In this document: piece by piece, positions 7,878 to 14,609 of the stretch
How the letters are laid out: each line of letters starts with the position of its first letter
How positions within the stretch are numbered: position 1 is the stretch's first letter
Source of the DNA: Saccharomonospora piscinae
GTDB taxonomy: Bacteria > Actinomycetota > Actinomycetes > Mycobacteriales > Pseudonocardiaceae
Reading direction: 5' to 3'
Length of the DNA stretch: 64,000 bases
Assembly (NCBI RefSeq): GCF_005862235.1
Contig: NZ_VCEK01000002.1
Span: 706,534-770,533 of the forward strand
Translations under genes and position numbers: made by a program
The notes under the pieces: generated by a model
What the model was told of the DNA's origin: nothing
Databases searched by the model: none
What the model saw: only the letters and a program-made list of their open reading frames with translations

Positions 7878-9413
7878 ATGTCATCTCATCGAGCGAGGTT
7901 GAGACCGGCCGTCGCGGTCGCGGCGGCCGCGAGTCTGCTGCTGACCGGCGCCGCCGCCGGCACGGCCGCCGCCGCGCCGAAGGCCGACCCCACGCTGCCC
8001 GACCAGCTCGCCCAGCAGGTGAACCTCGGCAAGATGAACCGGCATCTCGTTGCCCTGCAACGGATCGCCCACATGCACGACGGCAACCGTGCGGCGAGCA
8101 CCGAGGGCTACGACGCCTCCGCCGAGTACATCGCCGAGAAGCTGGAGCGCGCCGGGTTCGATGTGACCCGCCAGGAGTTCCCGTTCACCTACTCGGAGAC
8201 GCTTGCCGAGAAGCTCGTCGCGGACGGCTCCGAGCTGCCCGTCACCATCATGACCTACAGCCCCTCCACCGAGGAAGGCGGCATCACCGCTCCGGTCGCC
8301 GCGATCCCGGTCGACGACACCCCCGGATGCGAGGCGTCGGACTACGGTGACGTGACCGGTCAGATCGCCCTCGTGCAGCGCGGTAGCTGCGCGTTCGCGG
8401 AGAAGAGCCTCGCCGCGGCCGAGGCGGGTGCCGTGGCCACCCTCGTCTACAACAACACCGAGGGCCCCGTGAACGGCACCCTCGGCGAGACCAACGACGG
8501 CTACGTGCCCACGGGCGGCATCACCCAGGCCGACGGCGAGGCGCTGGCCGAACTCGACGGCACGGAGATCACCCTGGAGCTGCGCGCGCTGATGGAGGAG
8601 CGCAGCACCTACAACGTGGTCGCCGAGACGCAGACCGGCCGCAAGGACAACGTCGTCATGGCGGGCGCGCACCTCGACAGCGCCACGGAGGGCCCGGGCA
8701 TCAACGACAACGGCACCGGCTCGGTGGCGCTGCTCGAGACCGCGCTGGCGATGGGGGCCGAGCCCGAGACCAACAACGCCGTGCGGTTCGCCTGGTGGGG
8801 CGCGGAGGAGTTCGGGCTGGTTGGCTCGACCCACTACGTCGACTCGCTGAGCTTCGAGCAGCAGCTCGACATCGCGCTGTACCTGAACTTCGACATGATC
8901 GGTTCGCCGAACGCGGGCTACTTCGTCTACGACGGTGACGACTCCGACGGCGTCGGCGCCGGTCCCGGCCCGTACGGCTCGGCACAGATCGAGCAGGCGT
9001 TCGTCGACTACCTCGAGGGCGCCAAGGAGGTGCCGACGGAGGGCAAGGACTTCGACGGTCGCTCCGACTACGGCCAGTTCATCGCGGTCGGTATCCCGGC
9101 GGGTGGCCTGTTCACCGGTGCCGAGGTCGAGAAGACCGAGGAGCAGGTGGCCAAGTGGGGCGGTGAGGCCGGTGCGTCCTTCGACCCGTGCTACCACCAG
9201 GCGTGTGACGACCTGGGCAACGTGGACCGGCGGGCGCTGGACCGCAACGCCGACGCGATGGCCTACGTGACCGGCTCGTACGCGCTGAGCACCGAGGACG
9301 TCAACGGCATCACGTCCACGAGCGAGAAGGACGAGGCCGAACTCGCCGAGCAGCGGGCGAGCCAGATGCGCCTCGCGACACTCTCCGCGCAGGGCGAGGC
9401 CGACCGGGCCTGA
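7878..9413 (+). CDS. Secreted M28 family zinc aminopeptidase with PA domain
   Basis: A 511-residue exported peptidase. Residues 1-33 form a signal peptide (basic start, hydrophobic AVAVAAAASLLLTG, then AAAA). A protease-associated domain spans about 130-235 (LVQRGSCAFAEKS), inserted in the peptidase. Two-zinc ligands of M28 are visible: His265 and Asp277 (GAHLDSATEGPGINDNG), catalytic Glu310-Glu311 (WWGAEEFG), Asp339 (NFDMIG) and His440 in a Cys-bounded loop CYHQAC. It most resembles aminopeptidase Y/SGAP-type enzymes that release N-terminal residues from extracellular peptides. The ATG at 7878 has GAAGGGGA 8 nt upstream. A hairpin follows the stop. Confidence 0.93.
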   Translation: MSSHRARLRPAVAVAAAASLLLTGAAAGTAAAAPKADPTLPDQLAQQVNLGKMNRHLVALQRIAHMHDGNRAASTEGYDASAEYIAEKLERAGFDVTRQEFPFTYSETLAEKLVADGSELPVTIMTYSPSTEEGGITAPVAAIPVDDTPGCEASDYGDVTGQIALVQRGSCAFAEKSLAAAEAGAVATLVYNNTEGPVNGTLGETNDGYVPTGGITQADGEALAELDGTEITLELRALMEERSTYNVVAETQTGRKDNVVMAGAHLDSATEGPGINDNGTGSVALLETALAMGAEPETNNAVRFAWWGAEEFGLVGSTHYVDSLSFEQQLDIALYLNFDMIGSPNAGYFVYDGDDSDGVGAGPGPYGSAQIEQAFVDYLEGAKEVPTEGKDFDGRSDYGQFIAVGIPAGGLFTGAEVEKTEEQVAKWGGEAGASFDPCYHQACDDLGNVDRRALDRNADAMAYVTGSYALSTEDVNGITSTSEKDEAELAEQRASQMRLATLSAQGEADRA

Positions 9414-9429
9414 CGAGAGCACGACGCGA

Positions 9430-9464
9430 CCCGGGTGCGGACGGCGAGACCGCCCGCACCCGGG
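9430..9464 (+). terminator. Hairpin after the M28 peptidase gene
   Basis: An 11-bp perfect inverted repeat (CCCGGGTGCGG and its complement) with a 13-nt loop lies 17 bp after the stop codon. No long U-tract, as is common in actinomycete terminators. Confidence 0.6.
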
Positions 9465-9882
9465 CCTGCTTACCGAGGTTTGTGCGAAACGCGGCTGACC
9501 GGTTCACCGGGGCGAGCACCCGCCCGGTTACTCCGCGGCGGAAGCCGGGCCGGGTGTCGTGCGCGCAGACAAGCACGTCCCACCCCGAACTGCCCTTCGT
9601 CACGACCGGCCGGTTTGAGCCACCTCGATCGTGGGGCTGCAGTCCCCGCTGCCGTGCAGCGGGACGGTCAACCGCGTGGGATCACCATTCGTCACCACAT
9701 CACCTGACCCTTCCCGGTGGGCGCATCGAACCGGGTCCGGGGCGGAACTCCGTCGTCCGGTGCGACCCGCCCGTTACGCCCAGGATGCCCCGCCATCACG
9801 GTTTCACACCCTTTCGTGACCACGGATCGCATGGTGGACGCGCTGACGACCGGGCGGTAGTGGGTGTCTACTCTGCGTGGTC
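9465..9882. other. Gene-free stretch before the MarR gene
   Basis: No convincing reading frame on either strand. It holds one further hairpin, 9642-9665 (GTCCCCGCTG / CAGCGGGAC with a single bulge), of unknown role. The sequence just before the MarR start (TACTCT at 9869-9874, ending 8 nt before the ATG) could be a -10 box for a leaderless transcript, but I see no matching -35. Confidence 0.4.
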
Positions 9883-10359
9883 ATGGACCGGGAATCCCAC
9901 GAGGTGCGCTGGTTGACCGACAGGGAGATGCTGGTGTGGCGCTCCTACATCGTGTCCACGCTCATGCTCCGGCAGCGGCTTCACCGGGAGCTCGTCGACG
10001 GCCAGCAGGTCTCACTCATCGACTACGAGGTCCTGGTGTGCCTGTCCGACGCCGAGGGTGACGCCATGCGCATGTCGGACCTCGCCACCCTGCTCGGCTC
10101 GACCAAGAGCAGGCTGTCGCACCAGATCGGTCGCATGGAGGCGGCGGGGTTCGTGCGGCGCGTGCGGCACCCCGGCGATCGCAGGGGAGTCACGGCCGAG
10201 CTGACCGACAAGGGCGCCGAGTTGCTCCGCCGATCCGCTCCCACCCACGTCGACAGCGTGCGCGAGCACTTCGTCGATCTGCTGACCGACCAGGAACAGG
10301 AGATCATGGGCCGCGCGTTCACGCGGGTTCTCGCACACCTGTCGGAGGCCGGTGAGTGA
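9883..10359 (+). CDS. MarR family transcriptional regulator
   Basis: A 158-residue winged-helix repressor. The recognition region is MSDLATLLGSTKSRLSHQIG followed by the wing RHPGDRRGVTAELTDKG, where DxR is the family's wing signature. The first 50 and last 50 residues form the helical dimer interface. A GTG two codons earlier (9877) is possible; the ATG at 9883 would fit a leaderless message, as no Shine-Dalgarno is visible. It stands alone, with a tRNA gene 22 bp downstream, so its target is not obvious. Confidence 0.88.
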   Translation: MDRESHEVRWLTDREMLVWRSYIVSTLMLRQRLHRELVDGQQVSLIDYEVLVCLSDAEGDAMRMSDLATLLGSTKSRLSHQIGRMEAAGFVRRVRHPGDRRGVTAELTDKGAELLRRSAPTHVDSVREHFVDLLTDQEQEIMGRAFTRVLAHLSEAGE

Positions 10360-10381
10360 GACGTTAGGCTAGGGGCCGCAG

Positions 10382-10466
10382 GGAAGCGTGGCAGAGCGGC
10401 CGAATGCACTCGCCTTGAAAGCGAGCGACGGGCAACCGTCCGGGGGTTCAAATCCCTCCGCTTCCG
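10382..10466 (+). tRNA. tRNA-Ser (anticodon UGA)
   Basis: 85 nt with acceptor stem GGAAGCG/CGCTTCC, the long variable arm expected of tRNA-Ser, T-loop GTTCAAAT and anticodon loop CTTGAAA, giving TGA (reads UCA). CCA is not encoded. Confidence 0.96.
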
Positions 10467-10568
10467 CGTCTGTGACCAGCGACAACGCCGGGACTGCCGA
10501 CCGTGCTCACTCGGCGTTGTCGCGGTCGCGTGGCAGTTTCCGTTGCGGCGGGCCGGTTCGACTACCTC

Positions 10569-10637
10569 TCACAGGCCGAGTTCCCTGGCCACATCCTCAG
10601 CGGACATCACCTCGACCTCGCCCGACCGGATTCCTTC
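10569..10637 (-). other. In-frame tail beyond the stop of the 224-residue gene
   Basis: Directly after the TGA at 10640-10638 the same frame continues for 22 sense codons, EGIRSGEVEV then MSAEDVARELGL, and ends in its own TGA at 10571-10569. The tail has the look of a real protein C-terminus (acidic helix ending in ARELGL). Either a recent nonsense change shortened the upstream protein or the TGA is read through at some level; the short piece has no Shine-Dalgarno of its own. Confidence 0.45.
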
Positions 10638-11312
10638 TCACCACGTGTCGAGGGCCTTGGCGTTGTCCCTCTGCGGCCCCTTCTCCGGTGGCTCGATCTT
10701 GTAGCCGAGGTCGGTGAGGACGTCGACGGCCTCGCTTGGTACGTCGCGAACGACGGCTCGGACCTGCCGTCGGCGCCAGCGTTCGCGACCGTCGCGGATC
10801 GCTGCCTCCCAGCCTTGCTTCGCCTGGAACCGGCAATCGCGGATAAGGAACTCGAGTAGATCCTCCAGCGCGGGACGGAAGCGGGCACCGCCTGTGGGGA
10901 AGTGAAGTGACTCCAGCGCATGAGGTTTCGGGTGGCCTGATTGGGACAGGACATGCGAGACCGCGCCGCGATGGGCGTGAATTTGTATGTGGGAGGACGG
11001 TTTCGACCGTGCATGCCGGTCGTAGTCGTAGCGCACGATCGGTGTCCGGTCCACGGCGGCGCTCACCTTGAACACCGATTGCTCGACGGCCAGGTACTTC
11101 TCCGCGCTGTCGAGGCAGAACCGCTGGAATACGTGCAGTTCCGCCAGGCGGTCACCTCTGGCGCCGAGCAGATGTCCCTGCACCTTGGTGACGACACGGT
11201 CGCCGCGCGACTCGATGTCTGGTTCGCTGATTTCGGAGAAGCACGCCGCGAGCAGTGCTCGTGTCTCTGCGGTGAACCTGTCCACTTCGGCGTGCAGGTC
11301 GAGTCTAGTCAT
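10638..11312 (-). CDS. Unrecognised 224-residue protein, second gene of a two-gene unit
   Basis: I do not recognise the family. The protein is soluble, with two His-rich points (SSHIQIHAHRGAVSHVL and KPHALESLHFPTGG, about residues 106-146) that could form a metal or nucleic-acid site, followed by RERWRRRQVRAVVRD, a strongly basic stretch. It starts ATGACTAGACTC at 11312, overlapping the end of the upstream 60-residue gene by 8 nt, so both should be translated together. The small acidic partner followed by a larger basic protein recalls toxin-antitoxin modules, but no known toxin motif is visible. The frame continues beyond its TGA stop. Confidence 0.6.
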   Translation of the reverse strand: MTRLDLHAEVDRFTAETRALLAACFSEISEPDIESRGDRVVTKVQGHLLGARGDRLAELHVFQRFCLDSAEKYLAVEQSVFKVSAAVDRTPIVRYDYDRHARSKPSSHIQIHAHRGAVSHVLSQSGHPKPHALESLHFPTGGARFRPALEDLLEFLIRDCRFQAKQGWEAAIRDGRERWRRRQVRAVVRDVPSEAVDVLTDLGYKIEPPEKGPQRDNAKALDTW

Positions 11313-11487
11313 CGCCGAGAAGGAACGAGATGTTCTGCAGTTCGTCCCAAGCGTCCCACTCTTCCCCCACGAGGCAGAAAGCGTGAGCGCGCTCGGTGAA
11401 TTCGCTGAGAGTGGTGTCGAAACGCTCGAGAATGTGTTCTCGTCGTTGGAGGAGCTGGTCGCGTGTCAGTTCCACCGCGTGTGTCAT
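11305..11487 (-). CDS. Small acidic protein (60 residues), partner of the downstream gene
   Basis: MTHAVELTRDQLLQRREHIL begins a short, probably all-helical acidic protein ending in FLLGDD. GGAGG lies 5-9 nt before the ATG at 11487, a strong ribosome site. Its 3' end overlaps the start of the 224-residue gene. No family recognised; size, charge and coupling would suit a small partner or antitoxin, which is inference only. Confidence 0.55.
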   Translation of the reverse strand: MTHAVELTRDQLLQRREHILERFDTTLSEFTERAHAFCLVGEEWDAWDELQNISFLLGDD

Positions 11488-11600
11488 GACGCCTCCTCGC
11501 CGTGGTCTCGTAGCTCCATCTTCCGGCCAGGGACGACAAACGCATCACATCGACGAGTCATCATCGCCGACGTCACTCGAAAGAAGCAATCCGGAACGGA

Positions 11601-12188
11601 TCACCCCTGGCCCAGGGCGCGGGCGAGGACGTCGCGGATATGGCCGGGGTCGGCGTCGGCGCAGTCGAGCAGGAGGGCCGCGCAGAGGCCGTCGGCGGCG
11701 GCGACCATGGTCTCGACCGACAGCGGGTCGGTCGTGTAGCGGCGGGCGATGTCGGCGACCGCCTCGCGCCAGTCCTTCGCCGTGGGGCGCAGGGCGGGTC
11801 GCCGCGCGGCGAGTGTCGAGAGTTCCCGTTCGGCCACGGCGCGGCGGCGCCCGGTGCCGGCGGTGGTGGCGATGAGGGCGGCGAGCCCGGCCAGCGGGTC
11901 GTCGTGCTCGTCGATCTCTCTGAGCTGGGCGACGTACTCGTCGGCGATGGCCGACAGCGCCGCCACGAGCAGTTCGTCCAGCGTCGCGAAGTAGTACGTG
12001 AGCAGCCCCGGTGGCACGTCCGCCTCGCGTGCCACGGTGCGGTGGGTGACGCCGTCGGCGCCGTCCCGCTCGATGACTTTGAGCGTGGCGTCGATGAGTT
12101 CCGCCCTGCGCCGCTCGCCCCGCGCGCGCCTGCCGTCGGTGGCCGGTGACTTCGCCGACTTCGTCGGCTTGGCCGCGCGCCGCTCCAC
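11601..12188 (-). CDS. TetR family repressor, probably of the MFS gene upstream
   Basis: A 195-residue regulator. After a basic N-terminal tail comes the TetR helix-turn-helix: RAELIDATLKVIERDGADGV then VAREADVPPGLLTYYFATLD, with the typical YYxF at the end of the recognition helix. The C-terminal helical domain would bind the inducer. I chose the GTG at 12188 because GGAGG sits 8 nt upstream; a longer form starting 14 codons earlier lacks such a site. It lies 69 bp downstream of the MFS transporter on the same strand and is likely co-transcribed with it as a local regulator. Confidence 0.88.
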   Translation of the reverse strand: MERRAAKPTKSAKSPATDGRRARGERRRAELIDATLKVIERDGADGVTHRTVAREADVPPGLLTYYFATLDELLVAALSAIADEYVAQLREIDEHDDPLAGLAALIATTAGTGRRRAVAERELSTLAARRPALRPTAKDWREAVADIARRYTTDPLSVETMVAAADGLCAALLLDCADADPGHIRDVLARALGQG

Positions 12189-12257
12189 GTCGGGTCCTCC
12201 CTGTCGTGCTCGGGCTGGTGAGCAGGTCACACACCCTAGCCCGCCGCCGCGGCGCCG

Positions 12258-13790
12258 TTACCGCTGTGCCGGGGCGGCCTCCTGCTCGGCTCCCGTGGGT
12301 GCGCTGTGCCGCAGTACCGTCGCGGCCAGCGCGGCGAGTCCGATCGTGAGCACGCAGGCGACGGTCGCGGTGACGCTCAGTCCCGAGGTGAAGGCGAGTT
12401 TCGCCTGTGCCAGCAGTTCCGGGCCGGGCGAGGCGGACAATGCGTCGGCCAGGTTCTCCCGCAGTGCCGCCTCGACGGGCGCGGGGAGGTGTCCGGGCAG
12501 TTCGGCGGAGATCCGGTCGCGGTAGACGGCGGTGGCGAGGCTGCCGAGCAGGGCCACACCGGCCGCCACGCCGAGTTCCTGCACGGTTTCGGACAGCGCG
12601 GCCGCCGAGCCCGCCTTCTCGGGCGGGGCCGCGCTCACCACGAGGTCGGTGCCGAGGGCGGCGATCGCGCCGAGTCCGAGGTAGACCAGTCCGAAGCCCG
12701 TGACCACCAGCGGTGCCTCGCCCGGGCCTTCGACCTGGCTGAGCAGGAACTGGCCGACGGCGGAGGCCGCGAGGGTGCCCGCCACGACCCAGCCCGGCCT
12801 GACGCGGCGGGCCAGCAGTGGCGCGGCGATCGCGGCCACGAACATCAGCAGTGCGGGCGGTCCGAGCCAGGCCCCGGCCACGAGCGGGGTCAGGTCGTCG
12901 ACGAGTTGCAGGTACTGCGTGACCAGGAACATCACTCCGCCGACGCTGACCAGGCCGAGCAGCAGCACGGTGAGTGCCGCGCCCAGGGTGCGGTTGGCGA
13001 AGAGCGACACGTCGAGCAGCGGCCGGGGCAGCCGCCGTTGCCTGCGCACGAACAGGACGGCCGCGACGGCCCCCGCCACCAGCGCCACCACGGCGACGCC
13101 GTCGACGCCCGTGTCGGCGACGTGCTTGACCGTGTAGACCACCGGAAGGATCGCCGCGAGAGAGAGGACGACGCTCGGCAGGTCGAGCGGGCCGCCGTGG
13201 TCGTCGCGGTGGTCCGGCAGCATCAGCGGTGCGAGTGCCACCACGAGAACGGTGATCGGGACGGCGAGGAGGAAGGCCGCGCCCCACCAGAAGTGCGCCA
13301 GCACCATGCCACCCACCACGGGACCCGCGGCCATGCCGAGGGCGAACATCGTCGCCCAGACGCCGATGGCCACCGCGCGCTGCCGTCCGTCGGGGAACAG
13401 GACGCGGATCAGCGCGAGAGTCGCCGGCATGAGTGTGGCGCCCGCGACGCCCAAAGCGGCTCGCGCGGCGATGAGCAGCCCGGCGCTGGGAGCGAAGGCG
13501 GCGAGCACGGACGTGACGCCGAACGCGAGTGAACCGATGACCAGCAGGCGGCGGTGTCCGTAGCGGTCGCCGAGCGAGCCCATGGTGATGAGCAGCCCGG
13601 CGATCAGGAAGCCGTAGACGTCCATGATCCACAGCGTTTCGGTCGTGGTGGGGCGCAGCTCGACCGAGAGCACCGGAAGTGCCTGGTAGAGCACGGTGAC
13701 GTCGAGGCCGAGCAGCATGGTGGGCAGGGCCAGGACGGCGAGTCCTGCCCAGTCCCGGGGGCGGGCTCGGGTGGCGGGTGCCGCGTTCAC
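12258..13790 (-). CDS. MFS multidrug exporter, DHA2 (14-TM, QacA/SmvA-like)
   Basis: A 510-residue drug/proton antiporter of the EmrB/QacA branch. Helix 1 carries LGLDVTVLYQALP, with the membrane-embedded Asp of DHA2 exporters. The loop after helix 2 has GSLGDRYGHRR, the MFS motif A, and GPVVGG after helix 5 is motif C, typical of antiporters. About fourteen hydrophobic segments follow. GTG start at 13790 with GGAGG 5-9 nt upstream. A TetR gene follows on the same strand, and palindromes lie in the promoter, so the pair looks like a self-regulated efflux operon for cationic or hydrophobic compounds. Confidence 0.9.
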   Translation of the reverse strand: MNAAPATRARPRDWAGLAVLALPTMLLGLDVTVLYQALPVLSVELRPTTTETLWIMDVYGFLIAGLLITMGSLGDRYGHRRLLVIGSLAFGVTSVLAAFAPSAGLLIAARAALGVAGATLMPATLALIRVLFPDGRQRAVAIGVWATMFALGMAAGPVVGGMVLAHFWWGAAFLLAVPITVLVVALAPLMLPDHRDDHGGPLDLPSVVLSLAAILPVVYTVKHVADTGVDGVAVVALVAGAVAAVLFVRRQRRLPRPLLDVSLFANRTLGAALTVLLLGLVSVGGVMFLVTQYLQLVDDLTPLVAGAWLGPPALLMFVAAIAAPLLARRVRPGWVVAGTLAASAVGQFLLSQVEGPGEAPLVVTGFGLVYLGLGAIAALGTDLVVSAAPPEKAGSAAALSETVQELGVAAGVALLGSLATAVYRDRISAELPGHLPAPVEAALRENLADALSASPGPELLAQAKLAFTSGLSVTATVACVLTIGLAALAATVLRHSAPTGAEQEAAPAQR

Positions 13791-13820
13791 GGGGACCTCC
13801 GGTGGCGGTGGAGCAGCAAA

Positions 13821-13846
13821 GTTCTTGGAAGAACGTACAAGTAGTA
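13821..13846. promoter_or_regulatory. Candidate TetR operator in the MFS/LysE divergent promoter
   Basis: Two adjoining palindromes: GTTCTT-GG-AAGAAC (13821-13834) and GTAC-aagta-GTAC (13834-13846). They lie 31 bp upstream of the MFS start, where a repressor would block transcription. Assignment to the TetR protein is by position only. Confidence 0.45.
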
Positions 13847-13922
13847 CTATCGTCCAATCAACTGGTCCCGCAGGGTGGGATACGTGCTACCGCCATCCCT
13901 CGGGCGCGGCGAGGATGGCCGG

Positions 13923-14561
13923 ATGAGCGAGATCCTGTCCTTCCTCCTGCTCGCGATCCTGCTGTCGGTGACGCCGGGCCCCGATGCCGTGCTGGTGCTG
14001 CGCAGCAGCGCACGCGGTGGCCGCAGGCTGGGCGCGGCCACCGCGCTCGGCGCGGCGACGGGTTCCCTGTTCTGGGGACTGCTGGCGGTCGTGGGGCTGG
14101 CCGCCCTGATCGCGCAGGCGGGCACGCTCTACCAGGTGGTGCGGCTCGCGGGCGCGGCCTACCTGATCTATCTGGGGGCCAGCACGCTGGTCGCGCACGT
14201 GCGCAGGCGCACGACGTTCGACACGGCGACGACCGGCGACGCCGCGCCGACGGGCACGCCGGCCGGGATGGGCAGGGCCTTCGCCACCGGATTGCTCAGC
14301 GACCTGCTCAATCCCAAGGTCGGACTCTTCTACATCGCCGTCGTGCCGCAGTTCATCCCGCCGGGGGCATCGGTGGTGCGGTACTCGCTGCTGCTGACCG
14401 CCATCGAGATCACCGTGGCGGTGGTGTGGCTGGTGCTGCTGGCGTGGCTCGCCCACCGGGCGATGGACTGGCTCCGGCGTCCCGCCGTGTCCCGGTGGCT
14501 CGACCGGACGCTGGGCGTGTCGCTGGTGGGTCTTGGCGTCGCGGCGGCGGTCGATCGCTGA
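13923..14561 (+). CDS. LysE family amino-acid exporter
   Basis: A 212-residue membrane protein with six hydrophobic segments and the LysE/RhtB N-terminal signature LLAILLSVTPGPDAVLVLRS, followed by the second repeat-like motif LNPKVGLFYIAVVPQF, both diagnostic for the family. It should export amino acids or small metabolites. I set the start at ATG 13923 because the TPGPD motif sits at the usual distance from it; a start 16 codons earlier adds a charged leader unlike the family. It is divergent from the MFS gene. Confidence 0.9.
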   Translation: MSEILSFLLLAILLSVTPGPDAVLVLRSSARGGRRLGAATALGAATGSLFWGLLAVVGLAALIAQAGTLYQVVRLAGAAYLIYLGASTLVAHVRRRTTFDTATTGDAAPTGTPAGMGRAFATGLLSDLLNPKVGLFYIAVVPQFIPPGASVVRYSLLLTAIEITVAVVWLVLLAWLAHRAMDWLRRPAVSRWLDRTLGVSLVGLGVAAAVDR

Positions 14562-14609
14562 GCGCGACACCGCACCGGGGCTTCCCGCGGCCCGGGGCCA
14601 GCGCCGCTC

